Origin: Sphaerisporangium corydalis
GTDB taxonomy: Bacteria; Actinomycetota; Actinomycetes; Streptosporangiales; Streptosporangiaceae
NCBI RefSeq assembly: GCF_025506355.1
Contig: NZ_JANZYP010000011.1
Coordinates: forward strand, 110,793-163,998
Length of the DNA: 53,206 nt
Reading direction: 5' to 3'
The notes below the pieces were generated by a model that saw only the letters and a program-made list of their open reading frames with translations, was not told where the DNA came from and ran no database searches. A program made the translations under genes and the position numbers. This document shows positions 1-7,866 of this stretch, in pieces; position 1 is the first letter of the stretch; every line of letters begins with the position of its first letter.

Positions 1-1
1 C

Positions 2-511
2 CCCAGCCCCGCCCCCCACCCCAAGCCTCCCGGCCCAGGAACCCAGCCCAGAAAGCCAGGCCCGGAAGGCCAAGCCGGACACACCAGGCAAGGCGCCCGA
101 GCCGGGGAAGATGGCTCGGCAGGCCACGCCGGGGATGACAGGTCAGGAGCCCACCCAGGGGGGCCTGACCCGTTGAGCCACGCCGGGGAGCGGGTCCTCG
201 GGCCGGTGCGGCGGGGTGAGCTGGCCGGGACGCTGGAAGAGGCGATCTTCTCCGCCGCCCAGGGAGAGACGATCGGACCGGTCGAGGGACCGGGCGGGCC
301 GTGGACCCTTCGCGTGGACCGCATCGAACCAGGCGGAATGCGCCCCTACGCGGACGTCCAAGCGAGCATCGCGGCCGAACTGACCGAGATCGCGGTCGAG
401 CAGGCCTTCGTCTCCTGGCTGGACCGCCGCTACGCGGAGAAGGTCCGCCTGCACCCCGGCTTCGAACACCCCGCCGACCCCACCCACCCCGACGCCACCC
501 ACCGCCACTGA
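2..511 (+). CDS. C-terminal part of a PpiC/parvulin-like protein (5' end outside window)
   Basis: The frame is open from the left edge to the stop, so the gene probably begins outside the window. From about position 200 the product reads GPVRRGEL, LEEAIFSAAQGETIGPVE and a closing strand TLRVDRI, the second half of a parvulin-type peptidyl-prolyl isomerase fold. The end reads WLDRRYAEKVRL, GFEHPADP and DATHRH. I recognise this ending from actinobacterial PpiC-like proteins that are often mislabelled as malonyl-CoA transacylases. The part encoded by 2-172 is Pro/Gly/His-rich and not parvulin-like. It may be a variable linker, or non-coding if the gene really starts at a TTG (173) behind a G-rich stretch. 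Family assignment is fairly safe; activity and start are not. Confidence 0.6.
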   Translation, partial: PSPAPHPKPPGPGTQPRKPGPEGQAGHTRQGARAGEDGSAGHAGDDRSGAHPGGPDPLSHAGERVLGPVRRGELAGTLEEAIFSAAQGETIGPVEGPGGPWTLRVDRIEPGGMRPYADVQASIAAELTEIAVEQAFVSWLDRRYAEKVRLHPGFEHPADPTHPDATHRH

Positions 512-674
512 CCCCTCCGTCCTCCGGCACCACATCCACCTCCGTCGTCCAGCCAACCCCGCCCCCGGCCGCATCCCTCAGGTTGCTTCTGTCAGTGATC
601 CGCTTGGAATTGGTGTCAGCTCGTGGAGGGCATGACGTCTGAGATGTGCAGTACGCACCACTTCCCGGCAGGGG

Positions 675-1598
675 GTGGCGTGTTCCTGCACACTGGCGGT
701 CGTGGACGACCTTTGCCCGGAGTCTGGCTGGAACCCGATCGCGCTCGCTCCCGAGCTCTCCCAGCTGGCGGGAGTCCTGGCCGGTTTCGTGTTCACCAGC
801 ATCGTGGTGATGCTCAGCCAGTCGTGGCCCAAGCGGCGCAGGATCCCGGCCATCAGCCTGTTCGTCGCCGCGTTCGCGGCGCTGGCGCTCAACAGCTACC
901 TGTTCGCGGTGATCGCCGGCGAAACCCCCAAGGGCGGGGCCTGCTATCGCGTCTGGTCGGAAATGATGATCGCCAGCGGCTTGCTGGGAGTGGGAGCCGT
1001 GGCCCTCACCAGCGGCATCGTCTGGCTACTCGCCGCACACCTGGAACAGGACACCGACGGCGACGTCTGGGACGACACGATCGGCCTGGAGCGGCTGGCC
1101 CGCGCCGTCCTGCACGGCGTGGCGGTGCTGGCGACCGTACTGCTGTCCACCACCTCCCTGGACTACCTCTACGTCTCCTTCGGCACCCATCCACCGGCCT
1201 GGCTGATCGCCTCGGTGTACGCCTATCTCGTGGTGATCCTGGCGGTCATCGTGCTGATCCGTATACGACTGCGGCGCACGGCCGCGGCGACAGACCTCGC
1301 GCGCCAGCTGTCGAAGGGCACGTTCGGCGCCGTCCGCTACGCGTTCGTGACAGCCATCGCGCTCGGGATGCTCCTGGCGTATGCCGACGTCTACTGGAAC
1401 CCCACCCCCGCCTGGCTGGCCATCACGGTCATCCTCCTCGCGATGCCGGCGTCGGCCCCCGTGCTGATCAGGCTCGTCCACGCCGTTCCGCGGTTCGGCG
1501 TGAGGACTCCCGCGCCCCCGCCGGAGACCACCGACAGGCCCCTTCGGTGGGCCGCTCTCGTGCTGATCGCCTGGGCCGTCCGCCGCCGCCTCAAGTAA
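675..1598 (+). CDS. Multi-pass membrane protein of unknown function
   Basis: A 307-residue product with about seven hydrophobic segments. They include LAGVLAGFVFTSIVVML, a segment after RRRIP, one around MMIASGLLGVGAVALTSG, a pair flanking the conserved-looking DYLYVSFGTHPP, and a C-terminal one before the RRRLK tail. The start is a GTG directly behind a purine-rich GGCAGGGG stretch; a later start is possible because the first 18 residues are not hydrophobic. No catalytic motif is visible and I do not recognise the family. It is transcribed alone, and a stem-loop at 1661-1694 separates it from the convergent sigma-factor pair. A membrane location is all that can be supported. Confidence 0.7.
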   Translation: MACSCTLAVVDDLCPESGWNPIALAPELSQLAGVLAGFVFTSIVVMLSQSWPKRRRIPAISLFVAAFAALALNSYLFAVIAGETPKGGACYRVWSEMMIASGLLGVGAVALTSGIVWLLAAHLEQDTDGDVWDDTIGLERLARAVLHGVAVLATVLLSTTSLDYLYVSFGTHPPAWLIASVYAYLVVILAVIVLIRIRLRRTAAATDLARQLSKGTFGAVRYAFVTAIALGMLLAYADVYWNPTPAWLAITVILLAMPASAPVLIRLVHAVPRFGVRTPAPPPETTDRPLRWAALVLIAWAVRRRLK

Positions 1599-1660
1599 CG
1601 CCCGAGGCCCTCAGGCTGATTGACCTGTCGTCAGGAGCCGTTGTCCGGTAACGCAGATGG

Positions 1661-1694
1661 GCCGGTGATGGGTGGAGTACCACCCGTCACCGGC
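1661..1694. terminator. Bidirectional hairpin terminator
   Basis: A 15-bp stem (1661-1675 with 1680-1694, one wobble pair) closes a 4-nt loop and is followed by TTGTTCG. It lies between the convergent genes ending at 1598 and 1703. Confidence 0.6.
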
Positions 1695-1702
1695 TTGTTC
1701 GT

Positions 1703-2641
1703 TTAGCGCAACGGCTTGAGCTTTTCGGGCGAGACCTGCAGTTGGATCACGCCGTCTTGGATCGACCGCGCTTGCCAGACGACCCAGTTCGGCCCGACCT
1801 CGCCGGCATTGACGGGGGCGAATGTCAGGTTGTAGCGCTGCTGCCCGATGTAGGTGGACGGCCCCTCGTCATGGGAGGTCACCCGTTCGTACACGACCTG
1901 AAGATCTCGCTTCTTGATCTCGTCGAGGACCTCGGCCACAGGCCGTTCGTGCGCATCGACGCCGTGGAGTACCTCACCGGGGTCTGTGGCGAGAGTCGGG
2001 TATCGGTAGGTTTCTCCCTGCTGTGCGGGCCGGCCCAGCTCACCCGACACAGCCCCGTGGAAACCTTCGGAGACGCGTACGGTAAGGCGGCAGTCGCCCT
2101 GCCCGATCTGGCAACCGGACGGCTCGTTACCCGCTGAGATGTCCATGTGGACGCGAGGCGTTGGTGTTCCATCACCTTCCTGCGGCGGGCTGGTCTCGGT
2201 CTTGTCCGCATCGAGCCCGACCAAACGCCCGACATCTGCCGGGGACGCCGGAACGAGGCTCAGCCGCACGTCCAGGCCCACCGCTCTGAATCCCTCGGCA
2301 TAGCGCTCATGGTCGGCGAGAGGGTCCTTGATCTTGGCCACCCAGTGGTCGTTCCGCTTCTCGATCTCGATGGCGGAGTTGGCGTAGGAGGTCGCGCCGC
2401 CCGATCCACCGGGCAGGACGCTCGGGCCAATCGCCAGAACCGCCGCCAGCACCGCGGTCAACACAGCGCCGACGAGCAGCCCCCGGCTCAGGTTCGGAGT
2501 GAGCGCGGGTGAGCGCCGGCGGTTCGAGCGGCGCGGCTCTGCGGGGGGCACCGATCGCCAGCCGACGGCCACTGCCAGAGCGTCAGGATCGGGCGTAGGA
2601 ATCTCGGCCCGCATCTGCCGGAGCAGCTTCATCTCATCCAT
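1703..2641 (-). CDS. Single-pass membrane protein paired with the ECF sigma factor (putative anti-sigma or partner)
   Basis: 312 residues. A short cytoplasmic N-terminus (MDEMKLLRQMRAEIPTPDPD) precedes a basic RRSNRRRS patch and one membrane helix at about residues 54-76 (GLLVGAVLTAVLAAVLAIG). The rest is a soluble extracellular domain with two cysteines close together (about 180-187). Its start lies inside the sigma factor gene (8-nt overlap), so the two are translationally coupled. Membrane partners of this shape, often annotated as CU044_5270-like, commonly follow ECF sigma genes in Streptosporangiales. No zinc-binding anti-sigma HxxxCxxC motif is visible, so an anti-sigma role rests on position and topology only. 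Confidence 0.6.
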   Translation of the reverse strand: MDEMKLLRQMRAEIPTPDPDALAVAVGWRSVPPAEPRRSNRRRSPALTPNLSRGLLVGAVLTAVLAAVLAIGPSVLPGGSGGATSYANSAIEIEKRNDHWVAKIKDPLADHERYAEGFRAVGLDVRLSLVPASPADVGRLVGLDADKTETSPPQEGDGTPTPRVHMDISAGNEPSGCQIGQGDCRLTVRVSEGFHGAVSGELGRPAQQGETYRYPTLATDPGEVLHGVDAHERPVAEVLDEIKKRDLQVVYERVTSHDEGPSTYIGQQRYNLTFAPVNAGEVGPNWVVWQARSIQDGVIQLQVSPEKLKPLR

Positions 2642-3209
2642 TTGCCACTTCTCCCAGAGCTTTGCGCAGCTTGGCGCGGGTCCTGTTCAGCCGCGAGCGG
2701 ACCGTGCCCACGGGGACGTCCAGCACGTCGGCGATCTGCTGGTACGTCAGTTCGCCCCAGGCGACCAGCAACAGCAGATCGCGATCTACCTTGCGCAGTC
2801 CCGCCAGGGCTTTGGCCAGGTGTGGAGTCACCGTCGCCGCAGTGACCTGGTCGACGACGCGCTCGGCGTGACCCTCGGTGACGGGGTCGAAGCCCGTACG
2901 AGCGAGCGCGCGATAAAGCCGTGCCTCGGAACGGTGGTGACGGCGTATCAGGTTGGTGGCGATGGTCCACAGCCACGACAACGTGTCCCCGCGGGCAGGG
3001 TCGTAGCTGTGGCGGTGCTTGAGCGCCTGGTGGAAGGTCGCGGCGACGATGTCGTCGGCGAGGTCGCTGCCCAGCCGCCGAGCGGCGTAGCGGTGGATCG
3101 GCGGTGCATGCCGGCGAAAGAGGTCGTCGAAGCAGCCGGGGTCGTCAAGCGACCGGGGCCTCAGCAACGCCTCATCCCGCTCTTCAGGAATGACGTCGGG
3201 GGTGCTCAC
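2634..3209 (-). CDS. ECF-type RNA polymerase sigma factor
   Basis: 191 residues with the two-domain ECF layout. Region 2 contains the FDDLFRRHAPPIHRYAARRLG helix, ADDIVAATFHQAL and the promoter-melting segment LSWLWTIATNLIRRHHR. Region 4 is VDRDLLLLVAWGELTYQQIADVLDVPVGTVRSRLNRTRAKLRKAL, a clear helix-turn-helix. There is no SnoaL-type extension. The gene overlaps the downstream membrane protein by 8 nt, so a signal sensed by that protein is the likely control. The target promoter cannot be told from the sequence, and I saw no duplicated -35/-10 motif upstream that would show autoregulation. Confidence 0.9.
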   Translation of the reverse strand: MSTPDVIPEERDEALLRPRSLDDPGCFDDLFRRHAPPIHRYAARRLGSDLADDIVAATFHQALKHRHSYDPARGDTLSWLWTIATNLIRRHHRSEARLYRALARTGFDPVTEGHAERVVDQVTAATVTPHLAKALAGLRKVDRDLLLLVAWGELTYQQIADVLDVPVGTVRSRLNRTRAKLRKALGEVANG

Positions 3210-3321
3210 ACGTGGCCTTCCGCGTTTCGATGTTGTCGATACACCGATTACTAGCCCGATGAGCCCCTGCGGTTCCCGCCGTGGTGGCCACCGCCGGCGG
3301 CCCGGCGAGCGGCGGCGTCCC

Positions 3322-3870
3322 TCACTCCGCCGGGAGTGCCCGTCGCGGCGGCTCGTCCGGCAGCGCCGTGTGGCCGGTACCGGTGGTGGTGCCGAGGGCC
3401 TGTACGTCCGGCCCGGTCGCGCCCCCGTACGTGGCGATTTTGTACTCGACCGCCGTGAGGGAAAGGGTCAGCTCGCGGATCCGGCGGCGGATGGTGTCGC
3501 GATGTTCGACCAGCACATCGAGCCGCTCCGGCACCGTGTGCCCTCCGGCATCGACGAGCGAGATGTAGTGCCGCAGGTCACGCATCGGCATACCGGACAG
3601 CCGCATCCGGGTGAGGAACACCAGACGCCGAACCGCTCCGGCGTCGTAGACGCGATGACCAATGCCGTCGCGGGCCACCTCGATCAGCCCGGCCCGCTCG
3701 TAATAGCGCAGCGTGTGGGGCGAGATGTCGAGGAGGTCGGCGACCTCGGCGATCGTCATCGTCTCGGGCAGATCGGCCAGGTCGGCGAGGCGGCGGATCG
3801 CCTCGACCGACAGCGGACCGTCATCACCAAGCGCTTCGAGCGCCCGGGTCATCAGATCGTCGGTGGCCAT
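3322..3870 (-). CDS. MerR-family transcriptional regulator
   Basis: 182 residues from the ATG chosen (MATDDLMTRALEALG); an upstream in-frame start would add about 36 low-complexity residues. The winged HTH is MTIAEVADLLDISPHTLRYYERAGLI (about 37-62), followed by the second MerR helix pair (VRRLVFLTRMRLSGMPMRDL) and a coiled-coil dimerisation helix ending near ELTLSLTAVEYKIATYGG. No conserved cysteines of metal sensors are present. It resembles the AdhR/organic-stress branch of the family, often linked to short-chain dehydrogenases. The remnant of such a gene lies 10 bp upstream in the same orientation (3881-4075). Confidence 0.85.
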   Translation of the reverse strand: MATDDLMTRALEALGDDGPLSVEAIRRLADLADLPETMTIAEVADLLDISPHTLRYYERAGLIEVARDGIGHRVYDAGAVRRLVFLTRMRLSGMPMRDLRHYISLVDAGGHTVPERLDVLVEHRDTIRRRIRELTLSLTAVEYKIATYGGATGPDVQALGTTTGTGHTALPDEPPRRALPAE

Positions 3871-3880
3871 GACCACGAGC

Positions 3881-4075
3881 CTAGATGGGCCGTACCGATG
3901 CGGAGACACCCTCGAAGCCGGCGCCGCGGGCGGTCTCGGCCCACTGCTCGACCTCCGCAAGGCCGCGCCGGCAGGCACGCGAGATACCCTCGACCGCCTC
4001 GCGCCCGAGCGGCAGCCGCCGCCCGGACGAGCGCGGCGGGGACGCTCCGGTGATGATCCAGGTCTGTGTGGTCAC
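3881..4075 (-). pseudogene. Internally deleted short-chain dehydrogenase (SDR) remnant
   Basis: A GTG start gives MTTQTWIITGAS, the classical beginning of an SDR with the TGxxxGxG nucleotide site. After S12 the frame jumps to RRLPLGREAVEGI, LAEVEQWAETARGAGFEG and stops. That is the typical C-terminus of the same SDR subfamily (LG-x-DAV..., W-x-x-x-x-x-x-TDF). About 200 residues, including the rest of the Rossmann fold and the Tyr-x-x-x-Lys site, are missing. The most economical reading is an in-frame internal deletion in a gene once co-transcribed with the MerR gene 10 bp downstream. No catalytic function is possible. Confidence 0.6.
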
Positions 4076-4434
4076 GGCGGGGACGCTATGCCTTCGAGCG
4101 CGCTCGAACGCAAAACCGACGTGACCACCAAAACTGAAGATCGTGACCGGAAGCACAAAGGAAAGTGGACCGCCACCTGCCCGCTCAGGCGCTTGAGGGT
4201 GAGTCCGCCTTTGTTCATGCCCTGGACGGGCGGTCGCTCCCTTACCGGCCAATCATTGCGCCGGATGGTCAGCGCACAGATGCGAAGCGCCGCGGACGCC
4301 GTCCCTGGCCGGGGCGCGGCGCCGTGGTAGAGGTGACCCCCCATGGCTGGAAGGGCTGGCGTCAGTGTGCGCCAACGGTCGAGTGCGACAAGGTTCTTGC
4401 CAACCGAAGTGCTCGGGTGACAGCTGGAGGATCC
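4076..4434. other. Non-coding stretch upstream of the M20 amidohydrolase
   Basis: About 360 bp with no convincing gene, RNA or repeat. Open frames here have no family match and poor starts. The promoter of the amidohydrolase must lie here or just upstream, but I cannot place it. The end carries the CTGGAGG ribosome site for the ATG at 4435. Confidence 0.5.
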
Positions 4435-5745
4435 ATGTCGAACTTAGAAGATCACGTCGTCAGCCGGCGCGCCGTGCTCGGTGGAGTCGTCGCCGGGGTG
4501 GCCGGCGCCGGGCTGGCGCCGGGCTGGGCGGCGCACGCCGACGGCGGCGGCGGTGGAACACCGAAGCAGGATGCGGTGGACGCGGTGGCGTCCCGGCTGG
4601 ACCGCGGCCTGATCGAGCTGCGCCGTGACCTTCACCGGCACCCTGAGCTGCCGGGTCAGGAACAACGAACCGCCGAGGTGGTCGCGCGCCGGCTTCGCGC
4701 GGCCGGTCTCGACGTCACCACGGGCGTCGGCGGGCACGGGGTGGTGGGAGTGCTCACCGGCGCCCGTCGCGGTCGTACGGTGGCCTATCGAGCGGACATG
4801 GACGCGGTACCGCCGAGCGATCAGGTGGGCGGTGGCTCACAGCCGGCCCACCTGTGCGGGCACGATGTGCACACCACCGTGGGTGTGGGTGTCGCGGAGG
4901 TGCTGGCACGTCTGCGCGACCGGCTCAGCGGCACCGTGATGTTCGTCTTCCAGCCCGCCGAGGAGACGCTCGCCGGCGCGGCCGCGATGCTCGACGACGG
5001 CGTGTTCGCCCGTACCCGGCCGGCCGAGATCCATGCCTTGCACTGTGGGCCCTTCCCGGTCGGACAGTTCCTCGTGACGCCCGGGTACGGGCACCCCGGC
5101 GAGGACCGCGGCGTCATCACGCTCACGGGTTCCGACGCGATGCCGCGGGCACAACGGCTCGCCGCCGAGATCAGCGCGCTCGGAACGGTGTCCTTGCCCG
5201 TCACTCCCCAGGACCTCGAACGGCTCGTCGCCGACGTCCAGATACCGGACGGGCCCTTCTCCAGGTTCGTCTTCATGCAGGCTCAGGCGTCCGACACCGA
5301 AGGCCGGGTCGAGGTCCGGGTGTCCTACCGCTGCTGGCCGGAGGATCGCTACGTCCAGATCCGCGCCGCCATCCGCCGTCTGGCGCGATCACTTGGCGGA
5401 GCCTCGGTGGCCTTCCCGAGCGACCCGTTTCCCGCCATGGTCTGTCCTGAGCGGGAAGGCCGGGCGATCAAGCGGTACCTGCGTCAGACGGTCGGCCGCG
5501 ACCGGGTGGGCACGCTGTATGCCGCGGTCCCGTTCAGCGGTGAGGACTTCGGGCTGTTCCTTGACCGGATTCCCGGGACGTACACCTTCCTCGGCGTCCG
5601 CGCACCCGGCGCCGCCGTCGAGACCGGTTATCCGCACTTCCCCACCTTCGCCCCGGACGAGCGGGCCATCGGTCACGGCGTCCGCGCGATGGCGGGCTGG
5701 CTGGCCGCCCGCACCCGTAGGATCGTCATGCCGAGTGCTTCCTGA
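4435..5745 (+). CDS. Tat-exported M20-family amidohydrolase (hippurate/amino-acid amidase type)
   Basis: 436 residues. The ATG follows CTGGAGG by 5 nt. The N-terminus carries a twin-arginine signal (SRRAVLGG, hydrophobic core, WAAHA before Asp), so export is expected. M20D metal-site motifs follow in order: RADMDAVP, the metal-binding GHDVHTT, FQPAEE with the catalytic/metal Glu pair, LHCGPFPVG, and a C-terminal SGEDFG with a late His in GYPHFPTFAPDERAIG. The central dimerisation (lid) domain lies between. Family members hydrolyse N-acyl amino acids such as hippurate or indole-acetyl conjugates; the exact substrate cannot be read from sequence. It is convergent with the next gene and their last 20 bp overlap. 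Confidence 0.85.
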   Translation: MSNLEDHVVSRRAVLGGVVAGVAGAGLAPGWAAHADGGGGGTPKQDAVDAVASRLDRGLIELRRDLHRHPELPGQEQRTAEVVARRLRAAGLDVTTGVGGHGVVGVLTGARRGRTVAYRADMDAVPPSDQVGGGSQPAHLCGHDVHTTVGVGVAEVLARLRDRLSGTVMFVFQPAEETLAGAAAMLDDGVFARTRPAEIHALHCGPFPVGQFLVTPGYGHPGEDRGVITLTGSDAMPRAQRLAAEISALGTVSLPVTPQDLERLVADVQIPDGPFSRFVFMQAQASDTEGRVEVRVSYRCWPEDRYVQIRAAIRRLARSLGGASVAFPSDPFPAMVCPEREGRAIKRYLRQTVGRDRVGTLYAAVPFSGEDFGLFLDRIPGTYTFLGVRAPGAAVETGYPHFPTFAPDERAIGHGVRAMAGWLAARTRRIVMPSAS

Positions 5746-6685
5746 CGGTTGAACGGATGAACTCGTTCACGGTGATCGCGAGCGCCGCTCCGGCGTCCTC
5801 TTGGAGGAAGTGACCCGCACCGGTGATGGTGGGATGGGTCCGGCCCCTGGTCCCCGGGATCCGTCCGCTCAAGGCGCTGTGATCGCCGTGGGTGATGTGG
5901 TCCTGGTCGCTGAAAGCGCACAGGAACGGCAGCTCCAGCTTCTCCAGCACCTCCCAGGCCGCGCGCAGCGCGGGCGAGTACTCGTCCTGGGGCGTGATGG
6001 GGATGATGAGCGGGAACTGCCGGACGCCACCCAGGAAAGGCTCGTCGGGGTAGGGGGCGTCGTAGGCGTCCAGCACCGCCTGGTCGAGATCGGTGACGGT
6101 GAAGGCGTCCACGACCGAGGACGGCTTGTACGGATAGGTGCGCTGGCTCGCCTGCAACCAGGCGGCCATGATCCGCCATCCCGGGCCGAGGTCGTCGTCC
6201 CCGGTGCTGAGACGGGTGTTGGAGGCCACCACCCTGCTGAACCGGTCGGGATGCGCCGCCAGCAGGGCCAGGCCCAGCGAACCGCCCCAGTCGTGGCAGA
6301 CCATGGTCACCTCGCGCAGGTCCAGCTGGTCGAACACCGCCTCGCGCAGCCAGCCGAGGTGGTGCTCGTAGGTGTAGGCGAAACGGTCGGCGAGTTTGTC
6401 CGACTTGCCGAACCCCACCAGGTCGACGGCCACGCACCGGTGCCCGGCGGCCACCAGCGGCGGGATGATGTGCCGGTACAGATAGCTCCACGAGGGGTTG
6501 CCGTGCAGGAGCAACACGGTCTCCCCCGAGGCGGCCGGGTCCTTGGGCCGCTCGTCCAGGTAGTGGACCCGTAGCCGCCCCTCGTCGACCTCGACGTAGT
6601 GTGGCTCGAACGGGTAATCCGGCAGATTCTCGAAGCGATCTTCGGGGGTGCGCAGCACCCGGAAGTCCTGGCCGGTGATGGTCAT
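5726..6685 (-). CDS. Haloalkane dehalogenase-like alpha/beta hydrolase
   Basis: 319 residues from an ATG behind AAGGAGG. Motifs of the haloalkane dehalogenase branch are present. HGNPSWSYLYR supplies the oxyanion/halide Asn and a Trp. The nucleophile elbow is VCHDWGGSLG, with Asp as nucleophile followed by the halide-binding Trp. The catalytic His sits in GAGHFLQEDAG. An aspartate nucleophile instead of Ser separates it from esterases; epoxide hydrolases share it, but the HGNPSW plus DW pair favours dehalogenase. It is divergent from the isochorismatase-like gene with a 236-bp shared promoter region, so the two may be co-regulated. Natural substrate unknown. Confidence 0.8.
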   Translation of the reverse strand: MTITGQDFRVLRTPEDRFENLPDYPFEPHYVEVDEGRLRVHYLDERPKDPAASGETVLLLHGNPSWSYLYRHIIPPLVAAGHRCVAVDLVGFGKSDKLADRFAYTYEHHLGWLREAVFDQLDLREVTMVCHDWGGSLGLALLAAHPDRFSRVVASNTRLSTGDDDLGPGWRIMAAWLQASQRTYPYKPSSVVDAFTVTDLDQAVLDAYDAPYPDEPFLGGVRQFPLIIPITPQDEYSPALRAAWEVLEKLELPFLCAFSDQDHITHGDHSALSGRIPGTRGRTHPTITGAGHFLQEDAGAALAITVNEFIRSTVRKHSA

Positions 6686-6921
6686 GACGTGCCTCCTTCG
6701 CGATGTCGTGACCTGAGAGGGCCGGCGGGTGGCGAAGTGTGACGTTGTGCCGTGGGATTGTGAGCCACGTCTCGCCCGCCTGCCCGGAGAGCCGCCTGCG
6801 GGTCCGCGCATCGGGCCTCCACAGATGAACGACCCGGTGGTCCGGGTTGGACCTCGCGGGATTGTCGGTGGGGCGGTCTAGCGTGAGGGGTCGTAGGGCT
6901 AAGCGTGAGTAAGGGGAGACC

Positions 6922-7485
6922 ATGAGCACACTTGGGAACCGGCCGAACACCGCGCTCCTTGTCATCGACGTGCAGAACGACGTCGTGGAGGGGAATCACG
7001 AGCGCGACGTGGTCGTGGCGAACATCGGCAGCCTTGTCGACAAGGCGCGGCGTGAACAGGTCCCCGTCATCTGGGTCCAGCAGTTCGACGACGAACGGCT
7101 CACGAAGGGGAGCGACGGCTGGCGGATCGTCCCCGAGCTTGTCCCTGCTGGTGGCGAGCCGCTGATCGACAAGAGCTATGCCGACTCCTTCGAGGAGACC
7201 ACCCTTGAGGCCGTGCTGTCGGGCCTCGGTGTCGGGCGGCTCGTCGTCGCCGGGGCCCAGACCGACGAGTGCATCCGGTCGACGCTGCACGGCGCGATCG
7301 TCCGAGGGTACGACGCGATCCTGGTCAGCGACGCTCACACGACCGAGGACCAGACGGAATGGGGTGCGCCCCCGCCGGGCCAGGTCATCGCGCACACCAA
7401 CCTGTACTGGACCTACCACAAGGCGCCGGGACGGACGGCCGGCACGGTGGAGACCAAGAACGCCGACTTCACCACCACACCCTGA
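6922..7485 (+). CDS. Isochorismatase-like cysteine hydrolase
   Basis: 187 residues, ATG behind AAGGGGAG. The cysteine-hydrolase triad is visible: Asp16 in LLVIDVQND, Lys84 in LIDKSYADSF and Cys117 in AGAQTDECIRSTL, followed by the conserved region LVSDAHTTED. The length is usual for nicotinamidase/N-carbamoylsarcosine amidase-type members without the aryl carrier domain of EntB. No NRPS or siderophore gene is nearby, so hydrolysis of an amide or a vinyl ether in catabolism is more likely than siderophore synthesis. It is divergent from the dehalogenase-like gene. Confidence 0.85.
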   Translation: MSTLGNRPNTALLVIDVQNDVVEGNHERDVVVANIGSLVDKARREQVPVIWVQQFDDERLTKGSDGWRIVPELVPAGGEPLIDKSYADSFEETTLEAVLSGLGVGRLVVAGAQTDECIRSTLHGAIVRGYDAILVSDAHTTEDQTEWGAPPPGQVIAHTNLYWTYHKAPGRTAGTVETKNADFTTTP

Positions 7486-7866
7486 AGCCCGCACTCCACG
7501 GACAGAACACATAAGAACAGCCCCAGGCCCACACCGGGAACGGAACGCCTAGCGGCGACACCTGGTCCCGGCAGGGTGGGCGTCCAGCGACGGCACCGGT
7601 CACATCGGGGATGGACAGCCTCGGGGCGACACCCCGATTCAGATCGCGCAGGCGACGTCCGAGAGTGGCTTCGGTCCAGATCGGGGCAGGACACCTGGGC
7701 TATGGATCCACCCCCGGATCGGGGTGTGACGTACTTGGGTGGAGCCAGGCCGGAGCGGTGTGTCCGGGGGAGCGATGCTCGAGGCAGGTGCCGTTGTGTC
7801 TGGGGGAGTGGTGCTAGAGGCGGGTGCCGTTGTGGCGTGGTGAGGGTGGGGGTGATCATTTTGGGG
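7486..7866. other. Non-coding region with a short tandem duplication
   Basis: No convincing gene. It contains a 6-bp stem hairpin (7621-7626 with 7632-7637) and, near the downstream gene, two copies of a 36-bp unit described separately. The long open frame running through it has no family match before 7867. Confidence 0.5.
7759..7830. repeat. Tandem duplication of a 36-bp unit
   Basis: Copies at 7759-7794 and 7795-7830 share TGTGTCYGGGGGAG and GAGGCRGGTGCCG blocks with a few substitutions. The beginning of a third copy follows. It lies just upstream of the DUF2332 gene. Confidence 0.75.

Noticed and set aside
6922..7485. Siderophore isochorismatase
   Set aside because: No carrier domain and no entABCE-like genes nearby; only the general cysteine-hydrolase fold is supported.
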